Positions 1 to 7,815 of a stretch of DNA of 64,000 nucleotides are shown in pieces. This stretch comes from Vaginisenegalia massiliensis (GTDB lineage: Bacteria; Bacillota; Bacilli; Lactobacillales; Aerococcaceae). The notes below the pieces were generated by a model. It was not told the DNA's origin. It saw only the letters and a list, made by a program, of their open reading frames with translations, and ran no database searches. Position numbers and translations under genes: made by a program. The stretch lies in contig NZ_UWPC01000004.1 in assembly GCF_900604935.1 (NCBI RefSeq), positions 1 to 64,000 of the forward strand, given 5' to 3'. The first letter of the stretch is position 1; every line of letters starts with the position of its first letter.

Positions 1-97
1 CTATATAGAATATTATAATTTAGTTAGGAAGAAGAGAAAATTAAAAAGCAAGACTCCTGTAGAATACAGAAATCTTGCTTTAATGACAGTGGCTTAA
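1..97 (+). pseudogene. 3' end of IS3-family transposase OrfB
   Basis: Frame 2 runs from the window edge to TAA at 95-97 and encodes a basic tail, YIEYYNLVRKKRK followed by KTPVEYRNLALMTVA. The pattern of an acidic/Tyr stretch, a basic stretch, then (S/T)PVEYR is the usual C-terminus of IS3-family (IS150/IS3 subgroup) DDE transposases. Only the last 31 codons lie in the window, so I cannot tell whether the element is intact upstream. It is followed at once by a sequence like an IS3 terminal inverted repeat, which fits the right end of the element. Confidence 0.75.
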
Positions 98-127
98 TAA
101 AAAGTTCAACTTTTTGGGTCCACTACA
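98..127 (+). repeat. Probable right terminal inverted repeat of the IS3-family element
   Basis: Directly after the transposase stop is an A-rich run, then GTTCAACTTTTTGGGTCCAC and TACA. A run such as ACTTTTTGGGTCC(A) is typical of IS3-family ends, often ending in CA. The left end is outside the window, so the repeat cannot be paired and the exact boundary near 127 is inferred. Confidence 0.5.
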
Positions 128-271
128 AATTGGGAGATAGGTCTTTTTTTATCTGTTCATGCTTTCAAGATGCAAATAGTGATGTTTTAATTGGGAAACG
201 GACTTCTATCGAAAAATATTTCGGAATTATTGATAGAATAGAACCTTAATAATTTAGAAGGCGGGTTTTAA

Positions 272-1261
272 GTGGGGAAAAAGAAAAAACAATCGAAAAA
301 AGATTTAAAGAGAAGATTATCTGAGCAATTCCAAAGTACAGTTAGAAAAAGTAGAATTAAAGAATGTTTGCATCCTAAAAAAGAAGAGTGTAGCGAAAAT
401 ATTATTAAAGCTCACTCGATTCAAAATAATAAAATCTTATCAAAAATATCAAAAAATGGCAATGTAATAATGCCGATACCAAAACCAGATAATCCATTCC
501 AGCTAACAACAGAATATGGTAGAAAAAGAGCAACTGTTTTTACAGGTTTTTGCGGTCATCACGACCAAATGTTCAGTCCGATTGAAGATTGTGATTTTAA
601 TTATGAAATTAAACAGGTATTTCTCTATATATACCGAGCTTTTGCAGTCGAATATCATAGAAAGATGGAGGGAGTTAAACAGCAAGAAGAAATGAAAAAA
701 TATACTTCAGACTCAATAATCGATGACCTTCAATTAGCTTTTACCTTAGCAAAAAGAGACATGGAGAAAGATAAAGAGGTATTTGATGCGGCTATTTTGA
801 ATAATGAATTTAATATTTTAAACTATGTTGTTTATGATTTTGATAAAGAAATAAAATTTGCTGCTACTGGATTTTTAACGCCGACAGATGATTTACAAGG
901 GAATAAAATACAAAATTTATCAGACTTTGAGGCTAAAATGTCTAATCTATATTTTAGTGTATTTCCAGAAGAAAATAAGAGTTACGCAATTGTTGCTGCG
1001 TTAAAAAATGATGAATCATTAACCGATTATATAACTAGTTTAAAAAGATTAACCCAAGAAGAACAAATAAATTTTATTAATCATTTAATCATAAAAGGGA
1101 CAGAAAATTTAGTTATTAATCCTAATGCTTGGTATGCACTCACAGAAGAAGACAAAGAGAGCTTTAATTATTCATTTGCTCAAATTGAAGATTTTTTTGG
1201 AATGCCTACTGACAAAGGATACCAAATTAAAAATCAAGGGTTTGATTTATTTAATTTATGA
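272..1261 (+). CDS. Unknown protein with HNH-like Cys/His cluster
   Basis: A 329-residue protein starting at GTG 272 behind a good AAGGCGGG site. The first 30 residues are very basic. Residues 32-98 carry a candidate metal site: C32 and C40, then AHSIQ with H48, and FCGHHD with C94, H96 and H97. A Cys pair followed by an IIKAHSIQ-type segment and FCGxHD recalls HNH/His-Me finger proteins that often sit in accessory regions, but I cannot name the family. The rest (110-329) is acidic and helical-looking with no membrane segment. It stands alone between the IS end and repeat copy A, and its codons are AT-rich like the neighbouring accessory genes. Function unknown; nuclease activity is only a possibility. 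Confidence 0.75.
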   Translation: MGKKKKQSKKDLKRRLSEQFQSTVRKSRIKECLHPKKEECSENIIKAHSIQNNKILSKISKNGNVIMPIPKPDNPFQLTTEYGRKRATVFTGFCGHHDQMFSPIEDCDFNYEIKQVFLYIYRAFAVEYHRKMEGVKQQEEMKKYTSDSIIDDLQLAFTLAKRDMEKDKEVFDAAILNNEFNILNYVVYDFDKEIKFAATGFLTPTDDLQGNKIQNLSDFEAKMSNLYFSVFPEENKSYAIVAALKNDESLTDYITSLKRLTQEEQINFINHLIIKGTENLVINPNAWYALTEEDKESFNYSFAQIEDFFGMPTDKGYQIKNQGFDLFNL

Positions 1262-1375
1262 GATGGATAGCCTACTTATTATACGAGATGTATTGGTTAA
1301 TGGTGGAGTTCTCTAAAAGGATGATAAGATAGCGTTTATGTTAGTAAGTAAATGAGATGAATTAGCTTATAGTTT

Positions 1376-1520
1376 ACATGTCGAGGCCGTAGTATTGCTT
1401 ACAAGGAACGAAGTGACGAAGTAAGCAATTACGAAGACCTGTGCGATAGCTGTGGAACAATGAGACGTACGGATATCGTAAGCGTAATGAAATGATTCGA
1501 TGATAGCTAATGACAAGTAT
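1376..1520 (+). repeat. Structured intergenic repeat, copy A
   Basis: The segment shares long stretches with 3459-3606: GTAGTATTG, TTACAAGGAA, GAAGTGACGAA, TAAGCAATTACG, AGACCTGTGCGATAGCTGT and GAAATGATTCGA. ATTGCTTAC (1394-1402) and GTAAGCAAT (1421-1429) form a perfect 9-bp stem. No open frame spans it. It lies in the 1262-1758 gap, which otherwise holds only AT-rich sequence. It looks like a non-coding, folded repeat; any activity is unknown. Confidence 0.7.
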
Positions 1521-1758
1521 ATATTTTCAATGTTAAATCTTATATTTTTGGCTATGTTGAATTTTAGCCATCAGGGTACTGAACAACAAATCTTATCGAG
1601 GGTATTAGAATTTGGAAGTCAAATTGAAATTCATGGAGGCAAGTTATAAACATTGCCTCTATTATTTATCACCGGAAACAGAACATTTGTTCGTTTTTGT
1701 GGTATAATCGATTTGTAAAGTACTAATGACAAACTATATTTTTTAGCTAGGAGGATCT

Positions 1759-2784
1759 ATGAATAAGGATAAGATAGTAATTCGGTCAAGCGCTGCAGAA
1801 TATTTAACGTTTGTTGCATCTACTGGTGAAAATGAAGAAAGTTTTGAGATGCGATATGAAGACGAGAATATTTGGTTAACTCAGAAGATGATGGCTGAAT
1901 TATATGATGTAGATGTAAGGACAATTAATGAGCACATAAAGACTGTCTATACAGATCAGGAATTAAGTGAGAATTCAACTATCCGGAAATTCCGGATAGT
2001 TCAAACTGAAGGAGTTAGGCAGGTAAGACGCGAATTGATTCACTATAACCTTCAAATGATTATATCTGTTGGTTTTAAAGTCAATAATCAAAGAGCTGTT
2101 CAGTTTCGTAAATGGGCGGGGCAAATTGTTAAGGACCATACTATTCAAGGTTGGACTATGGATAAAGAACGGTTAAAAAAAGGGCATATGTTTACAGACG
2201 AATATTTTGAACGACAGCTTCAATATATTCGAGAAATTCGTTTGTCCGAACGAAAGTTTTATCAAAAAGTAACCGACTTATATACAACTGCTTTTGATTA
2301 TGATAAAGATTCTCGGACGACAAGAAAGTTCTTTCAGACAGTACAAAATAAATTACATTATGCAGTTCATCGTCATACAGCTTCAGAGCTAATTGTTGAA
2401 AGAGCAAATTCTAGAAAAGAGAATATGGGGCTTACCTCTTGGGAAAGTGCTCCCGAGGGAAAGATAATTAAGTCTGATGTTGTCATTGCTAAGAATTATT
2501 TGACGGGTGACGAAATGAATTTTTTAGAAAGAATTGTTTCTATGTATTTAGACTATGCTGAAATGCAGGCAGAAAGAAAAATTCCAATGAGTATGGAAGA
2601 TTGGGCGAATCGTTTAGATAGTTTTATTGAATTTAACGGTAGAGATTTATTGATAGGGCCTGGAAAAATCTCTGCTGAACAAGCGAAATTACATGCTGAA
2701 AGTGAATTTGAGAAGTTCAGGATTATCCAAGACCGCACATATGTTTCTGACTTTGATCGTTTTTTATTAGAAGGAGATGACTAA
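1759..2784 (+). CDS. RhuM family protein
   Basis: This 341-residue protein matches the RhuM family (virulence-associated RhuM of Salmonella pathogenicity island 3), whose biochemical function is unsettled. It shows the characteristic order: ENIWLTQKMMAELYDVDVRT near residues 35-54, a HTH-like start with the target-binding loop KFRIVQTEGVRQVRR (about 74-88), then YNLQMIISVGFKVN and RAVQFRKWAG. The C-terminal half is helical. The start ATG follows TAGGAGG at normal spacing. It ends 2 bp before the peptidase E-like gene, so the two are probably cotranscribed. RhuM genes often travel with mobile and restriction-type loci, which agrees with the setting here. Confidence 0.85.
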   Translation: MNKDKIVIRSSAAEYLTFVASTGENEESFEMRYEDENIWLTQKMMAELYDVDVRTINEHIKTVYTDQELSENSTIRKFRIVQTEGVRQVRRELIHYNLQMIISVGFKVNNQRAVQFRKWAGQIVKDHTIQGWTMDKERLKKGHMFTDEYFERQLQYIREIRLSERKFYQKVTDLYTTAFDYDKDSRTTRKFFQTVQNKLHYAVHRHTASELIVERANSRKENMGLTSWESAPEGKIIKSDVVIAKNYLTGDEMNFLERIVSMYLDYAEMQAERKIPMSMEDWANRLDSFIEFNGRDLLIGPGKISAEQAKLHAESEFEKFRIIQDRTYVSDFDRFLLEGDD

Positions 2785-2786
2785 CT

Positions 2787-3398
2787 ATGAAAACTTTATT
2801 TTTAACGAGTTCTTTTCTAGGAACATCTGAAAAATTCGTTAAGGAAATTGAACCAAAATTAAAGAGAAAATGCGTAACATTTGTTGACACAGCTAATAAA
2901 GTTGAAGAATACACTAAATATGTAGATGATGCGAGAAAGTGGTTCTTGGAAAATGATTATAACCTGACGGAGTTAGACTTTTCGGTTGAAAAGAGAGATA
3001 AAATTATTAAAATACTCGAAGCTACAGACTTGCTTTATATTAGTGGAGGGAACTCATTCTTTCTATTACAAGAAATAGAAAAGAAAGATTTAAAAGAAGT
3101 CATCAGTGAAAAAATTTCAAAAGGTATGATTTATGTCGGAGAGTCAGCAGGCGCTATTATTTCTGCTCAGGACATCGAATATTCAGCTTTAATGGATGAT
3201 CAATCGAAGGCACAGAATCTCAAATCAACAGCTGCATTAGGATTGATTTCTAAATATATTGTTCCGCATTTTGGTGAAATTCCGTTTGTTGAAAGTGCAC
3301 AAGCTATCGTTGATAAGTATACTGATTTAGACTTACTTTTGATGGATAATCATACGGCGGTGTTGTACCAAGATGATGAGATTAATATTTTAGAATAA
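2787..3398 (+). CDS. Peptidase E-like (family S51) protein
   Basis: A 203-residue protein of the class I glutamine amidotransferase-like fold. YISGGNSFFLL (about 84-94) and the nucleophile elbow VGESAGAII with S120 match dipeptidase E/cyanophycinase-type serine peptidases (S51). IVPHFG and DNHTAVL near the C-terminus fit the family's His region and final strand. Length is slightly below the about 230 residues of E. coli PepE. It begins 2 bp after the RhuM gene, with GGAGATGAC inside the end of that gene as the ribosome site. Substrate is unknown: peptidase E enzymes favour Asp-X dipeptides, but this branch may differ. Confidence 0.8.
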   Translation: MKTLFLTSSFLGTSEKFVKEIEPKLKRKCVTFVDTANKVEEYTKYVDDARKWFLENDYNLTELDFSVEKRDKIIKILEATDLLYISGGNSFFLLQEIEKKDLKEVISEKISKGMIYVGESAGAIISAQDIEYSALMDDQSKAQNLKSTAALGLISKYIVPHFGEIPFVESAQAIVDKYTDLDLLLMDNHTAVLYQDDEINILE

Positions 3399-3458
3399 TA
3401 TTTACATCAATACTTTATATCCAATATTTCAAAAATCAATCCAACTCTTACTAACGAT

Positions 3459-3606
3459 ACATGTGGAGTGTGTAGTATTGATTACAAGGAATGAAGTGAC
3501 GAATTAAGCAATTACGGAGACCTGTGCGATAGCTGTCGAAGAATGAGGAGTGAAACGACGAAATGATTCGAGACAGCGAACCGCCGAGTGTATAGTATTA
3601 ATTGAA
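3459..3606 (+). repeat. Structured intergenic repeat, copy B
   Basis: This is the second copy of the element at 1376-1520. It contains TACAAGGAATGAAGTGACGAA, then TAAGCAATTACG and GACCTGTGCGATAGCTGT. Here a second stem is visible, GCTGTC with GACAGC around a loop rich in GACGAA. It is followed by a GAGTGTATAGTATT tail that recurs as GAGTGTGTAATATT near 6290. Copies A and B bracket the RhuM/peptidase E pair. Confidence 0.7.
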
Positions 3607-3631
3607 AAAGTAAAATAAAGAATATGATAAG

Positions 3632-3676
3632 AATAAGGTTCCTGGACGTTTATGATGTTTAGGAACCTTATTTTTT
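3632..3676 (+). terminator. Rho-independent terminator-like hairpin
   Basis: AATAAGGTTCCT and AGGAACCTTATT pair around a loop and are followed by TTTTT. The same hairpin in nearly the same sequence recurs at 6329-6370, so it seems to belong to the repeat unit rather than to one gene. It could end RhuM/peptidase E transcripts that read through repeat B. Confidence 0.7.
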
Positions 3677-3937
3677 GTTGAGTGATAGTGATTATTTTCG
3701 GAACTTTTGCAACTTTCAGGCTGAAATTAAGGGGCGTTTGGGGGAATAAATCAAAGCTCTAAAGCTAGGTGTGATAGGATTTGTTAAGATATTTATAAAT
3801 TTAGTAATAATTAGCGTCATCGAATTATCAGTAGATAATTAGTCCGATAGAAGGTGTTCCTATATAGTAGAATCCAACTGTCATGAATAAAGTGTCAAAG
3901 CAGGAATTCATAAATGTTGTCGTTGTTTGTTTATAGC

Positions 3938-4247
3938 TTAGTAGTTTTTATTTATAAAGGAGAAGTCAAAAAATAAATCAACCAGAGTATCATATGTCTC
4001 TTGATCAAATGCTTCCTTAAAGTACCGATAGGCATTAACACTCCTATTTCCAACACAGCATAGACAGACTATCCCAATATGAGCTCCTCCATTAGGTAGA
4101 TGCGTATTTACTAAAAAATCCAATCATTTTATTTCAGATTACCACTTTGACTCTGCGAAATCTTAAGTAAGACATTAAACCTAGCTCTCTAATCACTTCA
4201 ACAAACTCTTCAAAAGTAACTTTCTTCTCTTGCAACAATCCAATCAT
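3938..4247 (-). pseudogene. Decayed minus-strand gene, two fragments
   Basis: Reading leftwards, an ATG at 4247 opens a 37-codon frame (MIGLLQEKKVTFEEFVEVI, then RELGLMSYLRF) closing at 4134. A different frame from 4123 to 3938 continues with LVNTHLPNGGAHIGIVCL and a YFKEAFDQETYDTLVDLFF tail. The two pieces look like one protein split by a frameshift, since the first ends just before the second begins and neither has its own ribosome site. I do not recognise the family. Decay is an inference from the broken frame. Confidence 0.4.
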
Positions 4248-4257
4248 TCTTAGTTTA

Positions 4258-4456
4258 TTATTCAATTAAAAAGTACAACGAGATTCGTCGTGCTAGAAAA
4301 ATAGTTATTAACTCATCGGCCTCTTTCGAGTTGGATTTAGCACCTTTCCAAAAGGTAGATTGCTTCAGCTTAAATGGGCCAATTCCCTCCGCTGACTCTG
4401 GATAAGTTGTGGTTATTAATTGTATTAGGTTAATAGCATAATGATCATATAATTAC
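4258..4456 (-). pseudogene. Decayed minus-strand fragment without a start
   Basis: A minus-strand frame from a stop near 4456 to TAA at 4258 has no ATG but protein-like composition: HYAINLIQLITTTYPESAEG, IGPFKLKQSTFWKGAKSN and EADELITIFLARR. It looks like an internal or C-terminal piece of a lost gene. It may belong with the fragments at 3938-4247, but I see no proof. Family not recognised. Confidence 0.3.
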
Positions 4457-4463
4457 TAGAATA

Positions 4464-4492
4464 TTGATGTAGTCATCTTACATCTATGATAA
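4464..4492 (+). promoter_or_regulatory. Probable promoter of the ABC-F leader transcript
   Basis: TTGATG at 4464-4469 and a TATGAT/TGATAA region at 4485-4492 give a plausible sigma-A promoter (15 to 17 bp spacer, depending on the -10 chosen). It lies about 20 bp before the leader ribosome site, as expected for a transcript starting just upstream of the attenuator. Confidence 0.4.
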
Positions 4493-4523
4493 AATATAGT
4501 TAATAAATAGAAACGAGAGGTAT

Positions 4524-4631
4524 AAAGACATGGTGTTATCTATTAACTAATTCTCTAGACTAAATTTCTCCTATAAATCAAGGGAGAAGTATGCAGTCAG
4601 ACTGTTAGTTGAGAGCTAGCCATGTCTTTTT
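4524..4631 (+). promoter_or_regulatory. Transcription attenuator of the ABC-F gene
   Basis: AAAGACATGG at 4524-4533 pairs perfectly with CCATGTCTTT at 4620-4629, ending in a U run (TCTTTTTG). This makes a terminator with a 55-bp-plus interior that includes the leader peptide. Inside are competing helices: TTCTCC with GGAGAA (about 4566-4586), and CTCTAG near 4553 with a TTGAGAGCTAG segment near 4610. Mutually exclusive stems around a small leader frame are the hallmark of ribosome-mediated attenuation. Confidence 0.65.
4530..4550 (+). CDS. Leader peptide MVLSIN upstream of the ABC-F gene
   Basis: A six-codon open frame (ATG GTG TTA TCT ATT AAC TAA) has its own ribosome site, CGAGAGG at 4514-4520, nine bases before the ATG. 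The ATG sits inside the 5' arm of the terminator stem (4524-4533). Antibiotic-inducible ABC-F genes such as vmlR and vga-type genes are known to be controlled by drug-stalled ribosomes on short leaders, so a stalled ribosome here would keep the stem from forming. The peptide itself is predicted, not shown. Confidence 0.5.
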   Translation: MVLSIN

Positions 4632-4685
4632 GTATGCTTAGTTTTAGTCTAGCTTTATGTTTTTGAATTAAAGGAGGCTAATATT

Positions 4686-6218
4686 ATGCATGCGATTAAA
4701 TTACAAGATATAAAAAAAGAGTTTACCGACCGCGTTTTATTTGAAGCTGATTCACTGATGATTAAGCGATCAGAACGTATAGGGATCGTAGGAAGGAATG
4801 GTCAAGGAAAATCTACCCTATTAAAAATGATAATAGGTGAAGATAATGGTTATGATGGAGAAATAGAAAGCCATGGAAGAATTGAATATGTCCCGCAAAT
4901 AAAAGAAACTTCCACTATGTCAGGTGGAGAACAAAGCATGACGCTCATTCAAAAGGCCATTCATTCTCATCCTGATATTTTAATGTTAGATGAACCTACG
5001 TCAAATCTAGATGTAGAAAATTTGAATTTATTGATAAAATGGCTTAAAGAGTATTCGGCAACATTAATATTTGTAAGTCACGACCGATACTTATTAAATG
5101 AATTAGTCGACAATATTTGGGAAATTGATCGAGGAAAAATATATACTTATTCAGGAAATTATGATGATTTTCAAACTATGAAGCAATTAAAAAGCAAGCA
5201 GCAAGAGGTAGCTTACAGTGAGTATCAAAGAAAAATTAAACAATTAGAAAGTGAAGCTCAAAGACGATTTGAAAAGGCCTCAACTTTCAAAAAGCAAAAG
5301 AAGAATGTAAGTACATCAGACTACAAGGTAAATTCTTATGCTGGGAAATATGATGCACAAGAAAAAGCAATGGCCAAGTCAGCTAAAGCTCTAGAAAAGA
5401 GAATTAAGAAATTAAATCATGTGGAGGCTCCTGTTAAGGAACGTTCATTTGTTTTCAAAGAAGTAGGTCATCTTCATAGGAATGCTAGTACCTTAATTAA
5501 TCTAAATGAAGGTAAGCTATTTTTCGAGAATATATACTTATTTTCATATCCTCCCTTCAAAGTAACATTTGGAGATAAGTTGTCTATAAGTGGACCCAAT
5601 CAAGCAGGGAAGACCTCCTTTTTGAGAGCCATTTTGAGTCAAACATTAAAAGGCTACTACTCCCAACATTTAAATATCGGTTATTTTTCCCAAAATTTCA
5701 ATGTACTAGATTTGAATGAATCACTTTATAATAATGTAAGAAAAGGGAGCTTACAGACTGATTTTGTTATTAAGAATATTTTAGCTTCTCTAGGTTTTGA
5801 TAATAAAGTAATTTATCAAAAAGCAAATGTTTTATCAGGTGGCGAGCGAGTTCGGTTGTCATTTGCTAAAATTTTATTAGGCAACCATAATTTATTATTA
5901 TTAGATGAACCCACTAACTATTTAGATATTGATACTTTAGAATCGATAGAAGGCTATATTAAGAATTATCCAGGTTCTGTCATTTTAGTTTCTCATGATC
6001 AAACCTTCGTTGAAGCGACGACTAACCAGCATTATTTTATTGATGGTGGACAATTATTGTCTCCTGTCTATCGAGAAAAGAATAAAAATCAAGTAGAACA
6101 AGAACTATTATTATTGCAATTTCAATTAGATGAAATGATTATGAAACCTGAGATGCAGTTAGAAGATATAAGAGAAATCCAGAGGAAAATTGAAAAGTTG
6201 AGAAATAATGCCAGTTAA
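4686..6218 (+). CDS. ABC-F ribosomal protection protein (Vga/Msr/Lsa-like)
   Basis: A 510-residue soluble protein with two ABC domains and no membrane segment. ABC1 has Walker A GRNGQGKST (36-44), signature SGGEQ (79-83) and Walker B LMLDEP (99-104), with the short Walker A to signature spacing seen in Vga/Msr-type ABC-F proteins. A long charged linker (about 165-250, many Lys/Glu) is the interdomain region that reaches the peptidyl-transferase centre. ABC2 has an unusual Walker A, GPNQAGKTS, with Gln in place of the common Gly, then LSGGERVRLS and LLLLDEPTNYLD. Such proteins displace lincosamides, streptogramins, pleuromutilins or macrolides from ribosomes; which drugs cannot be read from sequence. 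The leader/attenuator upstream supports drug-inducible resistance. ATG follows AAAGGAGG. Confidence 0.9.
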   Translation: MHAIKLQDIKKEFTDRVLFEADSLMIKRSERIGIVGRNGQGKSTLLKMIIGEDNGYDGEIESHGRIEYVPQIKETSTMSGGEQSMTLIQKAIHSHPDILMLDEPTSNLDVENLNLLIKWLKEYSATLIFVSHDRYLLNELVDNIWEIDRGKIYTYSGNYDDFQTMKQLKSKQQEVAYSEYQRKIKQLESEAQRRFEKASTFKKQKKNVSTSDYKVNSYAGKYDAQEKAMAKSAKALEKRIKKLNHVEAPVKERSFVFKEVGHLHRNASTLINLNEGKLFFENIYLFSYPPFKVTFGDKLSISGPNQAGKTSFLRAILSQTLKGYYSQHLNIGYFSQNFNVLDLNESLYNNVRKGSLQTDFVIKNILASLGFDNKVIYQKANVLSGGERVRLSFAKILLGNHNLLLLDEPTNYLDIDTLESIEGYIKNYPGSVILVSHDQTFVEATTNQHYFIDGGQLLSPVYREKNKNQVEQELLLLQFQLDEMIMKPEMQLEDIREIQRKIEKLRNNAS

Positions 6219-6287
6219 ATAACAGTCTAACATCATATTCGACAAAACGATTTGCATACATACCTTACTTATGGCACATACTGAGTG

Positions 6288-6328
6288 TGTAATATTGCTT
6301 CAAAAAAATAAATATTGACTTTGATAAG
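6288..6328 (+). repeat. Structured intergenic repeat, partial copy C
   Basis: GAGTGTGTAATATTGCTT matches the flanking words of copies A and B, and ATAAGAATAAGGTTCCT joins it to the hairpin at 6329. The middle of the element is missing. The remainder of the 6219-6584 gap is AT-rich with no gene I can support. Confidence 0.45.
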
Positions 6329-6370
6329 AATAAGGTTCCTAAACATTTTTGATGTTTAGGAACCTTATTT
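6329..6370 (+). terminator. Perfect 18-bp terminator hairpin after the ABC-F gene
   Basis: AATAAGGTTCCTAAACAT (6329-6346) is exactly complementary to ATGTTTAGGAACCTTATT (6352-6369), with a 5-base loop and T-rich flanks on both sides. It can act in both directions. It is a near copy of the hairpin at 3632-3676. Confidence 0.8.
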
Positions 6371-6584
6371 ATTGATTATATATAAAAGTAGCTTCTTTTT
6401 GAAAAACTAGTTAAATTGATTGCTAATAATATGATCCTAATATTTTTCGAGTCGTTGAAAATTCTACTTTAACTAACTTTTCTCATCAAAAAATTATGCT
6501 TCGTTTGATCAAAAACGAGCACTATTATTTACCAAAAACATACGTTACTTAGTATTATTGAGATTTAAAGTACTCGTGTCATGT

Positions 6585-7361
6585 TTATTTTGCTACTTCA
6601 TTTTTGAGGTGTGATTGAATGGATAATGCTATCTTTGTAACGTCCTTTGGCAATACTTCGGTAACGTTATAGTTTAAATCTATATTTTTATCATTACTTA
6701 TGTAGTATGATTTCTGCGCATGTTTTAATAAATCATAATCATTAATATCATTCCCATATCCTATATAGTCATGATCTTCAATATATTTTTTGAGAGTTGA
6801 ATATTTGTTGACTTCTCGAGCTGTTATATCGATGTTTGAGTCTGTACGATGATAGTTTACTGAAATATTATCATCTATATCAGCTAAGTTTTGACATATA
6901 TCTTCATAAAAGTTTTCAGGAATATCGATTAAGATAATTTTGATTGGCTGTTCTATTTCATCCATTGAAACATTTTTAGCAAGATGCATAGGGTCTAGTT
7001 GTCGATAAATCAAATTACTGGAATCTACTTTAGCAGAATAATCAAAAGCTCCATCTATAATATAATTAAGATTATTCTCTTTAATTATTTTTTTCAAATT
7101 CATGTAATCATTGTTCGATATATAATCAATGACCTGAATGGCTCCATTATCCGAAACAATCGATCCATTTCCACCGATTAATAAATTTTCTTTGAACCGT
7201 GTCACCACAGGAAGGAGATCTCTAATCGGCCTTGCAGACGCAAAAATTAAATCGTGATTTTTATTTAGTTCGTCTAATGCTTAAATTATTTTTTTGTCAA
7301 TAAATTGACCATTAAAACAGATTGTCCCGTCTATATCGAATACAAAATACAATTTTTTCAC
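6585..7361 (-). pseudogene. Cof-type HAD hydrolase broken by an in-frame TAA
   Basis: One frame encodes a complete small HAD phosphatase except for a stop codon. The N-terminus has the catalytic FDIDGT motif, then FIDKKII, TAA at 7283-7281, and it resumes in the same frame with ALDELNKNHDLIFASARP (motif II). A cap region follows, and motif IV is GYGNDINDYDLL. The family's usual residue at the stop is Gln or Lys, so a CAA-to-TAA change is likely. The start is either GTG 7361 or TTG 7352; the TTG has GGAG at better spacing. A downstream piece could be reinitiated at 7208 but would lack the catalytic Asp residues, so the enzyme is probably dead unless the stop is read through. Confidence 0.8.
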
Positions 7362-7815
7362 TCCAAACAAAATCAGATATACAAAAAATTGTATATTATT
7401 GATATTTTTTTGTCTACTAATTCTCATTAAAGACGAATCGGTTGAAATTAAGCTAAAAATGGAGGAGTTAAATTTTTTGTATAATAATATCCTTATGGGA
7501 CAGTGCACAATTTTGACAAAGTAATTCGAACCTACTTTTACAAAATGAATATAGAAAATGAATTCCAAAGTAAAATTAAGGATTTGTCTCACCTATAAGT
7601 TAGAAAAGTCTATCTTTAATTAAAAACGCTGTATAAAGTTCTAAAGTCTTATGTATTTGTTATGAATACTTTATTATAATTAGTTTAATAAGTCTGAATT
7701 GATTAGTTTAAAAGGAGCTATCACAGATAGTCACAAGTATGGAACCTTTTTTATGTAGTTGAAGAGAATTGGAATATTAGCCAATTCAATGGATAAAGTG
7801 ATTTACGGAGGGCAT
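7362..7815. other. Gene-free gap before the CPBP protease
   Basis: The gap is AT-rich. On the minus strand a frame runs into the HAD pseudogene but has no family features. On the plus strand, AAAAGGAGC at about 7710 is followed by an ATG at 7735 (MEPFLCS, seven codons) and then CCTTTTTT. AAAAGG and CCTTTT could pair into a weak attenuator-like stem, but this is too poor to call. Confidence 0.3.

Noticed and set aside
7281-7592. Extended N-terminus of the HAD gene up to 7592
   Set aside because: The region upstream of 7361 has no HAD features and no ribosome site; it is open by chance.
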